NCBI GenBank assembly: GCA_003162425.1
Contig: PMOK01000091.1
Coordinates: 3,667-67,666, forward strand
DNA from: Bryobacterales bacterium
GTDB taxonomy: Bacteria > Acidobacteriota > Terriglobia > Bryobacterales > Bryobacteraceae
Length of the DNA: 64,000 bases
Reading direction: 5' to 3'
Of the stretch, positions 17,619-26,908 are shown one piece after another. Position 1 is the first letter of the stretch. The number at the start of each line of letters is the position of its first letter. The translations under genes and the position numbers were made by a program. The notes under the pieces were generated by a model that was given only the letters and a program-made list of their open reading frames with translations, did no database searches and was not told where the DNA came from.

Positions 17619-19721
17619 TTGCCAAATCATCTCAGTACCGAGAAGAGTCCCTATCTTCAGCAACACGCCCACAATCCAGTGGATTGGTACCCGTGGGGCG
17701 AAGCAGCTTTTGAAAAAGCCCGCCGCGAGGACAAACCCATCTTCCTCTCCATCGGCTATTCCACGTGCCACTGGTGCCACGTCATGGAGCGCGAATCTTT
17801 CGAAAGCCCTGCCATCGCCGCGATTCTCAATCAATCCTTCGTTCCCGTGAAAGTGGATCGCGAAGAGCGACCAGACGTCGACCACATCTACATGATGTAC
17901 GTCCAGGCCACCACCGGCAGCGGCGGCTGGCCCATGTCGGTGTTTCTCACGCCCGGACGGATGCCCTTCTTCGGTGGAACCTATTTCGCCCCGGACGATC
18001 GTTACGGTCGCCCCGGTTTCTCCGTGGTTCTCGAGCGCATCGCCGAAGCCTGGAAAACTCAGCACGACAAAATCCTCGAGTCCAGCAGCAACGTGATGGA
18101 GCAGCTCAAGCTTCATTCCGAATCCGCTGCAGGCGGCAACGCAGCGCTCAGCAAAAATACTCTGGACGCCTGCTTCCAATACTTCCGCCGCACATACGAC
18201 ACGGCGCGCGGCGGCTTTGGCGACTCTCCGAAATTTCCCCGCCCCGTGGTGCTAAATTTCCTGCTTCGTTATCACCACAGCTCTGGACGCCTGGAAGCGC
18301 TAGATATGACGCTCCACACGCTGCGCGCCATGGCCGACGGCGGGATGCACGATCAGCTAGGCGGCGGCTTCCATCGCTATTCGGTGGACGAACGCTGGTT
18401 CGTGCCGCACTTCGAGAAGATGCTTTACGATCAGGCCCAGCTCGCCGTTTCCTACATTGAGGCCTACCAGATCACGCACGACCCTTTCTACGCGAGCATC
18501 GCGCGCGCCACGCTGGATTACGTCCTGCGCGACATGACTCACCCTGATGGCGGATTCTATTCCGCCGAAGATGCCGACAGCGTGATCGATCCCGCGAACC
18601 CGAAAGTGAAAGGCGAAGGGGCATTCTATCTTTGGACCGCTCTGGAATTGGAACAGCTCCTCGGAGAGCCACTGGCCAAGATGTTCGCATTTCGTTACGG
18701 CGTAGAGACGGATGGCAACGTCCACCACGACCCGCACGGCGAATTCCCAGGCAAAAATATCCTCTATGTTCGCCACACCGTAACTGAAACAGCTCAGAAC
18801 TTCTCGATCTCCGAAGAAGTCGTCGAGACTCAGTTGCTCGAAGCCGCCCAACGTCTCCTCAAGGTGCGTTCCACGCGCATTCGCCCGCATCTGGATGACA
18901 AAATCCTGACCTCCTGGAACGCTCTGATGATTTCGGCGTTTGCTAAAGCCGCGCAGGCATTGGATGAGCCCGTCTACTTAGACGCCGCAGCGCGAGCCAC
19001 GGAATTCATTCTCTCGCGCATGTACGACGCTCGCACAGGCCTGCTCTTACGCCGCTATCGCGATGGCGATGCCGCAATCCAAGGTTTCCTGGATGACTAC
19101 GCTTTCCTGATCGCCGCGCTGCTCGATCTATACGAAACCGATTTCGATCCGCAACGCATCGAGCTCGCCATTAAACTTGCCGGCAAAATGCGCGAGCTTT
19201 TTGAAGATCCCTCTGACGGTGCGTTCTTCACTACGGCCGCGGGCGACCCGACCCTTGTCCTCCGCATGAAAGACGATTACGACGGCGCCGAGCCATCCGG
19301 CAATTCCATCGCACTTCTCGATCTGGAACGTCTGGCGCACCTCACCGATCGCGCCGAATATCACGAGACCGCTGAGCGCACTCTGCGGGCATTGAGTCCA
19401 AAAATGGCCGGCCAGCCCGTCGCCGTTCCGCAGATGCTTGTCGCGTTCGATTACTCGCTCGCCGCCCGGCGCGAAGTGGTAATCGTTGGCGGCCGCCGCG
19501 AGGTGCGCCCGTTTCTCCATCAGCTTCGAAGCCGCTTTCTGCCTTACACCGTCGTGCTGTTGGTGGATTCTGAAGACGCACGGCGGAGACTCGAACGGAT
19601 CTTCCCTGCAATCGCCGATATGCGCGAACTCAACGGCCAGCCCACCGCCTATGTCTGCCAAGGCTACGTCTGCCAACTCCCGGTGAATGAAGTCTCCAAG
19701 TTCGTCGAGTTGTTACAATGA
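17619..19721 (+). CDS. DUF255 thioredoxin-fold protein (YyaL / spermatogenesis-associated 20 family)
   Basis: Protein of 700 residues. The N-terminal thioredoxin-like domain contains [17 protein letters not shown] and the CxxC motif in [15 protein letters not shown] (near residue 50), then [22 protein letters not shown]. The remainder is an alpha/alpha-barrel region like N-acylglucosamine 2-epimerase folds (for example [25 protein letters not shown]). The cellular role of this widespread family is not established. The start is a TTG at 17619, chosen because it begins the conserved N-terminus exactly; it sits directly after a heptamer repeat. Tpx follows 30 bp after the stop. Confidence 0.88.
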   Translation: MPNHLSTEKSPYLQQHAHNPVDWYPWGEAAFEKARREDKPIFLSIGYSTCHWCHVMERESFESPAIAAILNQSFVPVKVDREERPDVDHIYMMYVQATTGSGGWPMSVFLTPGRMPFFGGTYFAPDDRYGRPGFSVVLERIAEAWKTQHDKILESSSNVMEQLKLHSESAAGGNAALSKNTLDACFQYFRRTYDTARGGFGDSPKFPRPVVLNFLLRYHHSSGRLEALDMTLHTLRAMADGGMHDQLGGGFHRYSVDERWFVPHFEKMLYDQAQLAVSYIEAYQITHDPFYASIARATLDYVLRDMTHPDGGFYSAEDADSVIDPANPKVKGEGAFYLWTALELEQLLGEPLAKMFAFRYGVETDGNVHHDPHGEFPGKNILYVRHTVTETAQNFSISEEVVETQLLEAAQRLLKVRSTRIRPHLDDKILTSWNALMISAFAKAAQALDEPVYLDAAARATEFILSRMYDARTGLLLRRYRDGDAAIQGFLDDYAFLIAALLDLYETDFDPQRIELAIKLAGKMRELFEDPSDGAFFTTAAGDPTLVLRMKDDYDGAEPSGNSIALLDLERLAHLTDRAEYHETAERTLRALSPKMAGQPVAVPQMLVAFDYSLAARREVVIVGGRREVRPFLHQLRSRFLPYTVVLLVDSEDARRRLERIFPAIADMRELNGQPTAYVCQGYVCQLPVNEVSKFVELLQ

Positions 19722-19751
19722 ATGGAAATCAAATTCACTCGAGGAGAATTC

Positions 19752-20264
19752 ATGGAACGACCCGCAGCCACCACGATGAGAGGAAAACCGCTGACACTGA
19801 TCGGGCCGGAGCTCAAGGCCGGCGAGAAAGCACCCGATTTTGATGCTGTCAGCGATGGACTGCAGCCTGTAAACCTGGAAAAGACCGGCCCAACCGTTCG
19901 AATCTTCAGCGTTGTGCCATCGCTCGACACGCCGGTATGCGACGCACAAACCAAGCGGTTCAACGAAGAAGCGGCCAAGCTTCCCGGCGTCGAAATTTAC
20001 ACCGTCAGCATGGATCTGCCCTTCGCCCAGAAGCGCTGGTGCGGCGCCTACGGCGTGGATAAAGTCAAAATGGTCTCCGATCACAAATCCGGCTCGTTCG
20101 GAGAGAAGTACGGGACGCTAATCAAGGAACTGCGCATCGAGAGCCGCGCGATTTTCGTTCTCGACAAAGACAACACCATCAAACACGTCGAGTATGTAAA
20201 AGAAGTCGCCGATCATCCGAACTACGAAGCCGCGTTGTCCGCAGCACGAGCGCTTGCCAAGTAG
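19752..20264 (+). CDS. tpx: Thiol peroxidase, atypical 2-Cys peroxiredoxin
   Basis: Protein of 170 residues that reduces peroxides in the cytoplasm using thioredoxin. The peroxidatic cysteine is in PSLDTPVCDAQT and the resolving cysteine in RWCGAYG, the Tpx pair. GKPLTLIGPELKAGEKAPDF matches the family start. The ATG at 19752 is chosen because AGGAG lies 5 bp upstream; an earlier in-frame ATG at 19722 has no such site and adds ten non-family residues. The ADOP permease begins 12 bp after the stop. Confidence 0.95.
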   Translation: MERPAATTMRGKPLTLIGPELKAGEKAPDFDAVSDGLQPVNLEKTGPTVRIFSVVPSLDTPVCDAQTKRFNEEAAKLPGVEIYTVSMDLPFAQKRWCGAYGVDKVKMVSDHKSGSFGEKYGTLIKELRIESRAIFVLDKDNTIKHVEYVKEVADHPNYEAALSAARALAK

Positions 20265-20276
20265 CGAAGTCGTTCC

Positions 20277-22709
20277 ATGTGGCTTTTGCGCGACTTCCGC
20301 CATGCTCTTCGCGTTCTCAGTCGCACTCCCACACTAACCGCGGTCGCGCTGTTTTCCATTGCGATTACAATCGGCGCCACCGCGGTCGTGTTCACTGCAG
20401 TCAAGTCCGTCCTGATCGAACCGCTGCCCTACGCAAATGCGCGCGAATTAGTGCAGTTGCGCACCGACAATACCAAGTTCGGAAAATCCCACGCCGATTG
20501 GGTGACCTGGAGCGACGCTCAGGACATTTTGAAGAGCAACCGCACCTTCGCATCGATGGGGATCTATCGCTACGCGCTCTTCAATCTGTCCGGCGATGGC
20601 AGTTCCCTGCCCGAGGCGCTCTACGGCCTGGCCGTTTCCGCCAACATGTTCCCCACCCTTGGCGTGTCTCCGATGCTCGGCCGCAACATTCTGCCCGAAG
20701 AAGACCAACCCAACCGCAATAACGAAATGATTTTGAGCTACGGATTATGGACACGCAGGTTCAACTCGGATCGCGGTGTCATCGGCCGGTCGGTTGAAGT
20801 CAACGGCCATGCCTGCACCATCATCGGCGTCATGCCGCCCGGTTTCGATTTTCCGATGCGGCTCGCCACCACTGTCCGCACTCCCTCGCAACACATGGAC
20901 TTCTGGACTCCGCTTGGCCTGGACCCCGCTAAGGAGGATCGCAACAGCGGATCGGGCGCGGTCGCGCGCTTGCGCAAAGGAGTTTCCGTGGCCCAAGCGG
21001 ACCAGGATATGCACTCCATCAGCGAAACACTGGCCCGGCGTTATCCGATCACGAACCAATACCGCGTTTTCCATGTAGGCCGGATACGCGACCGCACCCT
21101 CGGATTCGCTCAAACAGGTTTGTTGCTACTCATGGCCGCGGCGGCGATGTTTATGCTGATCGGCTGCACCAATGTCGCAAACCTGCTGCTGGCCCGCGCG
21201 TTCGCCCGCCATCGCGAGATAGCGGTCCGGTTGGCGCTGGGTGCAGGCCGCGGCCGCATCGTTCGGCAACTCATCACCGAAAGTTGCGTGCTGGCTATGC
21301 TCGGAGGCTTGCTGGGCTACGCGTTGAGTGTAATCGCATGGAACCTGCTTCCCGCCATCGCCCCTATGACGATTCCGCGACTCGCTACCGCACGCGCCGA
21401 TGGCTCAATCTTCGCTTTCACTCTGATCGTCTCACTGATCAACGGCCTCCTCTTCGGGATCGCGCCCGCCCTACGCACTGCCGGCCGCGACCCGGCTCTC
21501 GCACTCACCGAATCCGGCACGCGAGGCGTCGTGGGCAGGCAACGTAACATCCTGCGCTCCTCCCTGGTAATCGCCGAAGTCGCGGTGGCCGTAATCCTGG
21601 TGGTGATCGGCGGACTCCTAACCGGACGATTCATCCAGTTGCTTCGAACCGATCCCGGCTTTGAGCCGGATCGCATTCTCGCGTCCATCATCATCGCGTC
21701 CGGAGACCAATACCGCGACCCCGAACGGCACGGAGAGTTATACCGCCGTATTCTGGATTCCGTCCGGACGCTGCCGGACGTCCAGCAGGCCGGCGTGGTG
21801 GATGCCCTGCCATTTAGCGGCGAGAACAACGGTGGTGATATCGGCAGAGATGAGACCGACACTGGACACCTTGCCGAAATCGACCGCGTGAGTGCGCATT
21901 ACTTGGAAACCTTCGGTGTGCCGCTGCTGGAGGGCCGTTGGTTCCGCTCGGACGACATGGACGGCTCCCGCGACACTGCCCTCATCAACGACGTGGCGGC
22001 GCGCCTCGTGTGGCCCGGCGAGTCTCCACTGGGTAAACGCTTCTGCATTTATTGTTCGGATCCGCAATACAAGCTCTGGAAGCGCGTGGTCGGTGTGGTA
22101 AAAAGCATCCGCCATTCTGGCTTGGATGAGCCTGCCCGGGCCGAAGTCTATTGGGCGACCAGCGCGCTGCAGCAAGCGCAGTTTCTGGTTGTCCGCACCG
22201 CACATCCAGATCCGCAATTGGCCGTGGCCATTCGCAAGGCCATCGCAGCCATCGATCCGAAACAGCCTGTGTTCATGAGCGCCAGCATGTCGACACTCAT
22301 CGGCGATTCCATCGCTGACCGCCGCTTCATCATGACCCTGCTGGCCATCACAGGATGTCTGGCCTTGATCCTATCCGCGGCCGGCGTCTACGGCGTGGTG
22401 TCCTATGCGACCTCGCTCCGCACCCAGGAAATCGGAGTACGCATGGCGCTAGGCGCAACTCCAGGCAATGTCCACGCGCTAGTCTTTCGCCAAGGAATGC
22501 GCCTGGCCGCCGTAGGCGTCGTAATCGGCCTCACATCCTCGCTAGCACTCACGCGCATCCTGGCAAGTGTCCTCGAAGGCTTGGCGAGTCCCGACGCGGT
22601 CCTAATCACAATCGCGGTCGCCCTAGTAACGCTCGCGGCAGCGACGGCCTGCTTCATCCCCGCCCGCCGAGCCACAAAAATCGATCCCATGACTGCCTTG
22701 CGGACGTAG
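20277..22709 (+). CDS. ADOP-type MacB/FtsX-like permease
   Basis: Membrane protein of 810 residues with the duplicated MacB-periplasmic/FtsX architecture: a first helix near residues 20-45 (TLTAVALFSIAITIGATAVVF), a periplasmic domain, a helix block near 280-400, a second periplasmic domain and a last helix block ending RRATKIDPMTALRT. It starts directly in the first half, without the cytoplasmic N-terminal extension. No ABC ATPase or PadR gene is adjacent. It starts 12 bp after tpx, so it may be read from the same promoter. It converges with the next ADOP gene across a REP-like hairpin. Confidence 0.9.
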   Translation: MWLLRDFRHALRVLSRTPTLTAVALFSIAITIGATAVVFTAVKSVLIEPLPYANARELVQLRTDNTKFGKSHADWVTWSDAQDILKSNRTFASMGIYRYALFNLSGDGSSLPEALYGLAVSANMFPTLGVSPMLGRNILPEEDQPNRNNEMILSYGLWTRRFNSDRGVIGRSVEVNGHACTIIGVMPPGFDFPMRLATTVRTPSQHMDFWTPLGLDPAKEDRNSGSGAVARLRKGVSVAQADQDMHSISETLARRYPITNQYRVFHVGRIRDRTLGFAQTGLLLLMAAAAMFMLIGCTNVANLLLARAFARHREIAVRLALGAGRGRIVRQLITESCVLAMLGGLLGYALSVIAWNLLPAIAPMTIPRLATARADGSIFAFTLIVSLINGLLFGIAPALRTAGRDPALALTESGTRGVVGRQRNILRSSLVIAEVAVAVILVVIGGLLTGRFIQLLRTDPGFEPDRILASIIIASGDQYRDPERHGELYRRILDSVRTLPDVQQAGVVDALPFSGENNGGDIGRDETDTGHLAEIDRVSAHYLETFGVPLLEGRWFRSDDMDGSRDTALINDVAARLVWPGESPLGKRFCIYCSDPQYKLWKRVVGVVKSIRHSGLDEPARAEVYWATSALQQAQFLVVRTAHPDPQLAVAIRKAIAAIDPKQPVFMSASMSTLIGDSIADRRFIMTLLAITGCLALILSAAGVYGVVSYATSLRTQEIGVRMALGATPGNVHALVFRQGMRLAAVGVVIGLTSSLALTRILASVLEGLASPDAVLITIAVALVTLAAATACFIPARRATKIDPMTALRT

Positions 22710-22710
22710 C

Positions 22711-22736
22711 GTGGGACAGGCGCTTCCGCCTGCCAA
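22711..22736. repeat. GTRGG-head hairpin repeat (REP-like), copy 2
   Basis: Head GTGGGACA, then stem CAGGCG (22717-22722) / CGCCTG (22727-22732) around CTTC, extended past one mismatch. It sits one base after the + strand ADOP stop, between two convergent ADOP genes. Confidence 0.75.
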
Positions 22737-22752
22737 CCCGATTTTTCTCTAT

Positions 22753-25278
22753 TTACTCCTCTCTCAGTGCCAGCATCGGTTCCAGCTTCGCCGCCCGCAT
22801 CGCCGGCAGAAAACTAGCCACAATCGCAACTACCGCCAACAACGTAATCGAGAGACCAATGGTCAAAGGATCTGTCGGTTTCAACCCGAACAACATAGAA
22901 CTCGCAGTCCGGCCAACCGCAATCGCAAGCCCGGTCCCGATCACCAATCCAACGGCCAGCAGCATCCCTGCTTCTCGCAATACAAGACCTAGAACGTCTC
23001 CACGATTGGCCCCCAGCGCCATCCGGATGCCGATCTCACCGCGCCGGCGTGCCACCATGTAGGACATCACGCCGTACAGTCCAATGGTCGCAAGCACCAC
23101 CGCGAGAAATCCGAAAAATCCAGACAACGTCGCCATCAATCGCTCGCGCAGCAGCGAATTACGGAGCTGCGCACGGAACACCCGAAACTCCAGCGAGATC
23201 TCGGGATTCTCTTCCAGCACTGTCCGCCTTACTGCCGCCAGTAACGAGCCAAGCGGCGCCGTCGATCGCACGATAATGGTCGTTCCCAAGCCGGGTTCCT
23301 TGTCTTGACTCGCTGCCACGTACGCAATCGGCTTGAAAGGTTCTCGCAGACTCTGGTACTTCGAATCCTTCACTAGACCTACAATTTGATAGAGCGGCTG
23401 CGGTTCCCCAGGACCACCCTCAATCCGGAATCCCTTGCCGATCGGATTCTGGCCGCCATAGAATTTTCTGGCGAACTCCTGATTCACGATCGCGACTACG
23501 GGAGAAGTTGGCGTATCGCGCTCGTCGAAGTCCCGCCCCGCCAGCATCGGCGTGCCCATGGTGCGGAAATAGCCCGCGCTGACGCGGTCGAACCAGGGAT
23601 AAATGCGCCGTTTCTTTGCCTGCTCGGGGTCTTCGCCCGGAATCTCGATGGCCTCGTTCCAGCCATTCCCGAGCCCTTGCACAATGCCCGCACTCGCGGC
23701 TTGCTCTACGCCAGGCGTCGTGCGAACGCGCTCCAGTAACTCCCGATAGAACGGACCACGGCGCGCTGCCGGAAGATTAGCGCGCGATATATCCAAGCCC
23801 GTAATCAGCAGATTGTTCTCCCGAAAACCCGCATCCAGCGTTAAAAGGTTGCGCATGCTTCCGGCGAATAACAGCGCACCCACCAGCAACACCAACGACA
23901 GCGCCACTTGACTGATCACCAACGCCCGGCGTAAACCGAATTTTCCGCGGTCCGCCGTCAAGCCGCGGCTCGATGCCCGCATGGCCGACGCTGGAACAGC
24001 GCCCGACGCGCGCAACGCAGGCGTCAAACCGAAAAGGATGCAGGTGAGGACCGCAATTCCAGCCGTGAAACCAAACACCCGCCAATCCGCGCCCAGATCC
24101 ACGAACAGCGGATTGTCGCTGGTGGTGAGGAACGCGACCATGTATCGGCTCAAGAATTGCGCCAGAACAGCTCCGGCCACCGCGCCGATCGCGGTTAGCA
24201 ACAAGCTTTCGGCCAGCAACTGCCGGATCAGCCGTCCACGATCCGCGCCGATCGCGAGGCGCACCGCCATTTCGCGCTCTCGCGTACTAGCCCGCGCCAG
24301 CGTAAGATTGGCGAGGTTCGCGCACGCGATCAGCAAAACCAACCCAGCGAGTCCCAACAGCAGCCACAGAGGTTCTTGATATCTCTCGCGCAATGACGAT
24401 ACGCCTGATCCCGCAGGAAGTGCCTTGAGCTTGTATTGCGTGTAATACTTGGCCTCTTGGGGACGGTAATTCGGCGGAACGTTTTCGAACACGGCCGGGG
24501 ACATGGCGTTGGCTTGCGACGTCGCCTTCGCAACCGTCCAGCCCGGTTTCAAGCGTCCGATCACCGCCAGCCACCAATGATGCAGCTTGCCCAGATGGCT
24601 GTCTTCTCCGTTGATCCACGGCTCAGCGCAGATCGGCACAATCACATCGAAATTACGCCCCACTTCCAGCCCAAAGAAACTTGCAGGCGCCACTCCCACC
24701 ACTTCCACGGGATGCCCGTCCAAGGAAATCTTCTTGCCAATAGCGTTCGCGTCGCCACCGAACTCTCGCTGCCAGAACGCATGGCTGATCACCGCGCCCG
24801 GCGACCCACAACCGGCGCGGTCGTCCTCCGCAGCGAGCATTCGGCCCATCAGCGGCTGCACGCCCAGCGTCTTGAAGTAGTCGCCGCTTACCCACAGGCC
24901 CTGCGCGAAACGGACATCGCCGCCCTTAGCCAGATTGAATTGCTGGTCACCCCACGCAAAGATGCCCGAGAAAGCTTGCTGATGTTCTCGAATCTGCTCC
25001 CACTGCGCATAGGTGAGGTTCGAAAAGCGGTCCGAAAAATTGCCAGAACAGCAATGCTCATTCTCAGCGATCTGCAGCTCGGCCAACTGTTCCGGATGCG
25101 GTACCGGCAGTAGCCGCAAACGGACCGCGTCCAATAGCTGAAAGATGGCCGTGTTCGCCCCGATCCCCAAGGCCAGCGAAAGCGTGGCCACGGTAAAGAA
25201 TCCCGGGCTGCGCTTGAGCAGCCGCCCGCCATGGCGAATGTCTTGCCAAGAGTTTTCGAGCCAGCCTGATAGTTTCAT
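22753..25278 (-). CDS. ADOP-type MacB/FtsX-like permease
   Basis: Membrane protein of 841 residues with two MacB/FtsX halves. The first helix lies near residues 28-50 (VATLSLALGIGANTAIFQLL), the central helix block near 310-430, and the C-terminal block ends near AAKLEPMLALREE. The periplasmic domains carry the usual SGDYFKTLGVQPLMGR and SAGYFRTMGTPMLAGR segments. It is clearly related to the other two ADOP proteins but not a near-identical copy. Neither an ATPase nor a regulator is adjacent. A role in efflux or in extracting lipid or peptide from the membrane is generally assumed for MacB-like proteins; for ADOP proteins it is untested. Confidence 0.9.
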   Translation of the reverse strand: MKLSGWLENSWQDIRHGGRLLKRSPGFFTVATLSLALGIGANTAIFQLLDAVRLRLLPVPHPEQLAELQIAENEHCCSGNFSDRFSNLTYAQWEQIREHQQAFSGIFAWGDQQFNLAKGGDVRFAQGLWVSGDYFKTLGVQPLMGRMLAAEDDRAGCGSPGAVISHAFWQREFGGDANAIGKKISLDGHPVEVVGVAPASFFGLEVGRNFDVIVPICAEPWINGEDSHLGKLHHWWLAVIGRLKPGWTVAKATSQANAMSPAVFENVPPNYRPQEAKYYTQYKLKALPAGSGVSSLRERYQEPLWLLLGLAGLVLLIACANLANLTLARASTREREMAVRLAIGADRGRLIRQLLAESLLLTAIGAVAGAVLAQFLSRYMVAFLTTSDNPLFVDLGADWRVFGFTAGIAVLTCILFGLTPALRASGAVPASAMRASSRGLTADRGKFGLRRALVISQVALSLVLLVGALLFAGSMRNLLTLDAGFRENNLLITGLDISRANLPAARRGPFYRELLERVRTTPGVEQAASAGIVQGLGNGWNEAIEIPGEDPEQAKKRRIYPWFDRVSAGYFRTMGTPMLAGRDFDERDTPTSPVVAIVNQEFARKFYGGQNPIGKGFRIEGGPGEPQPLYQIVGLVKDSKYQSLREPFKPIAYVAASQDKEPGLGTTIIVRSTAPLGSLLAAVRRTVLEENPEISLEFRVFRAQLRNSLLRERLMATLSGFFGFLAVVLATIGLYGVMSYMVARRRGEIGIRMALGANRGDVLGLVLREAGMLLAVGLVIGTGLAIAVGRTASSMLFGLKPTDPLTIGLSITLLAVVAIVASFLPAMRAAKLEPMLALREE

Positions 25279-25376
25279 CTCTTACAACAACGTTTCCAAC
25301 GCAAAAAAGTTAGCTGGTCCAAACCGGATTCCATTCCCACCGCCCAACCTGCTACCCTAGGAACTTAGCCGCCCGA

Positions 25377-26012
25377 ATGCCCGCTCGAATGAGCGAAAGC
25401 TTCATCCTGCAGACCTATCCGTTTCGGGAAGCTGACTTGGTCGTCAGTTTCTTCACACGCGATCAGGGCAAACTGAGGGGGGTGGCGCGGCGAGCCCGCC
25501 GGCCCAAGAGCAGTTTCGGTTCGGGATTGGAGCGACTGTCGCACGCTACAGTCTCTTATTATCAAAAGGAGAATCGCGAGCTGGTTAGCCTGAATTCCTG
25601 TGAACTGCTCCATTCGCAGTTCATTCTGGCCTCAAACTACGAGTCGAGCGTCGCCCTGGATTATCTGGCGGAAATCACCGAACAATTGTTGCCACCCAAC
25701 GAAACCAACGAGCGCCACTTCCGCCTGCTGATCGCAGTTCTGGATTACCTGCGCGCCGGCGGCAGCCACTTCGCCGCAGCAACCTACTTCGCCCTCTGGT
25801 CGGTTCGTTTAGCCGGATTCCTCCCCGACCTCCGCCTCACCCCCGAATCCCGCACCATCGCCGACGAGATGCTATTCACGCCCATCCACCAGCTAACGCC
25901 TCGAGCCTGGACCAAAGAGACCGCCCCAGACCTCCGCCGCCTCCTAAATCGCCTAATCGAACAACACGTGGAACGCAACCTCCACACCCCACGGATACTG
26001 GAGTCGCTGTGA
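25377..26012 (+). CDS. recO: DNA repair protein RecO
   Basis: Protein of 211 residues, a little shorter than the usual 240. The N-terminal OB-fold of the RecFOR recombination mediator is recognisable ([41 protein letters not shown]), followed by the helical domain. The CxxC zinc-binding cysteines found in some RecO proteins are absent. The start may be the ATG at 25377 or that at 25389; neither has a strong ribosome-binding site. The TGA stop overlaps the GTG start of glyQ, so the two are translationally coupled. Confidence 0.9.
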   Translation: MPARMSESFILQTYPFREADLVVSFFTRDQGKLRGVARRARRPKSSFGSGLERLSHATVSYYQKENRELVSLNSCELLHSQFILASNYESSVALDYLAEITEQLLPPNETNERHFRLLIAVLDYLRAGGSHFAAATYFALWSVRLAGFLPDLRLTPESRTIADEMLFTPIHQLTPRAWTKETAPDLRRLLNRLIEQHVERNLHTPRILESL

Positions 26013-26908
26013 CCAGTAACCAGCAACCAGCAACCAGCAACCAACCACTGTCCTTCCAAGAGACCATCTTCCGCCTAAAACAATACTGGTCCGATCGCGG
26101 CTGCATCATCCAGGAACCCTACGACCTCGAAGTCGGCGCGGGCACCATGGCACCCGAAACGTTCTTGCGCGTTCTCGGCCCAAAGCCTTACCGCGTAGCC
26201 TACGTGCAGCCCAGCCGCCGCCCCGCCGACGGCCGCTACGGCGAGAATCCCAACCGCCTCTACAAGCACCAGCAGCTTCAAGTAATCCTTAAGCCTTCGC
26301 CCGCAGACGTAATAGATCAATACCTCGGCAGCCTCACCGCCATCGGCATCGACCTCCGCAAGCACGACATCAAGTTCGAAGAGGACAACTGGGAGGCGCC
26401 AACCCTGGGTGCCTGGGGCATCGGTTGGCAAGTGATGCTGGATGGTCTCGAAATCACCCAGTTCACTTACTTCCAGCAGTGCGGCGGCATCGATCTCGAC
26501 CTGGTCCCGGCCGAGCTGACCTACGGCCTGGAGCGCATCGTCAAATTCCTCCAGAATGTCGAAAGCGTGTACGACATCGAGTGGGCGCCGGGCGTCCGCT
26601 ATCACGATGTGCGCTTCAAGGATGAGCAGCAGTTTTCGGTCTACAATTTCGAACTGGCCGACGTCCCCACGCTCTGGAAGCTCTTCGATCTGCATGAGCA
26701 GGAGTGCCAACGGTTGCTCACCACATTCGCCAAACGGCTGTGCGTGCTCCCGGCTTACGATCAAGCCTTGAAGTGCTCGCACCTTTTCAACCTGCTGGAT
26801 TCCCGCGGCGCCATCAGCGTCACCGAACGCGTGGGAGTGATCGGGCGGGTGCGAAAACTGGCTCTAGGGGTCGCAAAAATGTGGATGGAACAGGAGGCCG
26901 CTGAATGA
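26009..26908 (+). CDS. glyQ: Glycyl-tRNA synthetase alpha subunit
   Basis: Protein of 299 residues, catalytic alpha chain of the bacterial alpha2beta2 glycyl-tRNA synthetase. The family segments [37 protein letters not shown] and [16 protein letters not shown] match closely. The first 13 codons or so from the GTG at 26009 are made of a 7-bp tandem repeat and translate to [11 protein letters not shown], which is not family sequence. Translation from this GTG overlaps the recO stop, but the true start could lie after the repeat. glyS follows with a 4-base overlap. Confidence 0.95.
   Translation: MTSNQQPATSNQPLSFQETIFRLKQYWSDRGCIIQEPYDLEVGAGTMAPETFLRVLGPKPYRVAYVQPSRRPADGRYGENPNRLYKHQQLQVILKPSPADVIDQYLGSLTAIGIDLRKHDIKFEEDNWEAPTLGAWGIGWQVMLDGLEITQFTYFQQCGGIDLDLVPAELTYGLERIVKFLQNVESVYDIEWAPGVRYHDVRFKDEQQFSVYNFELADVPTLWKLFDLHEQECQRLLTTFAKRLCVLPAYDQALKCSHLFNLLDSRGAISVTERVGVIGRVRKLALGVAKMWMEQEAAE
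26013..26040. repeat. 7-bp tandem repeat (CCAGCAA)4 at the recO-glyQ junction
   Basis: CCAGTAA is followed by three exact CCAGCAA units at 26013-26040, then a degenerate CCAACCA. The array begins right after the recO stop codon and lies inside the presumed glyQ reading frame. Confidence 0.9.
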
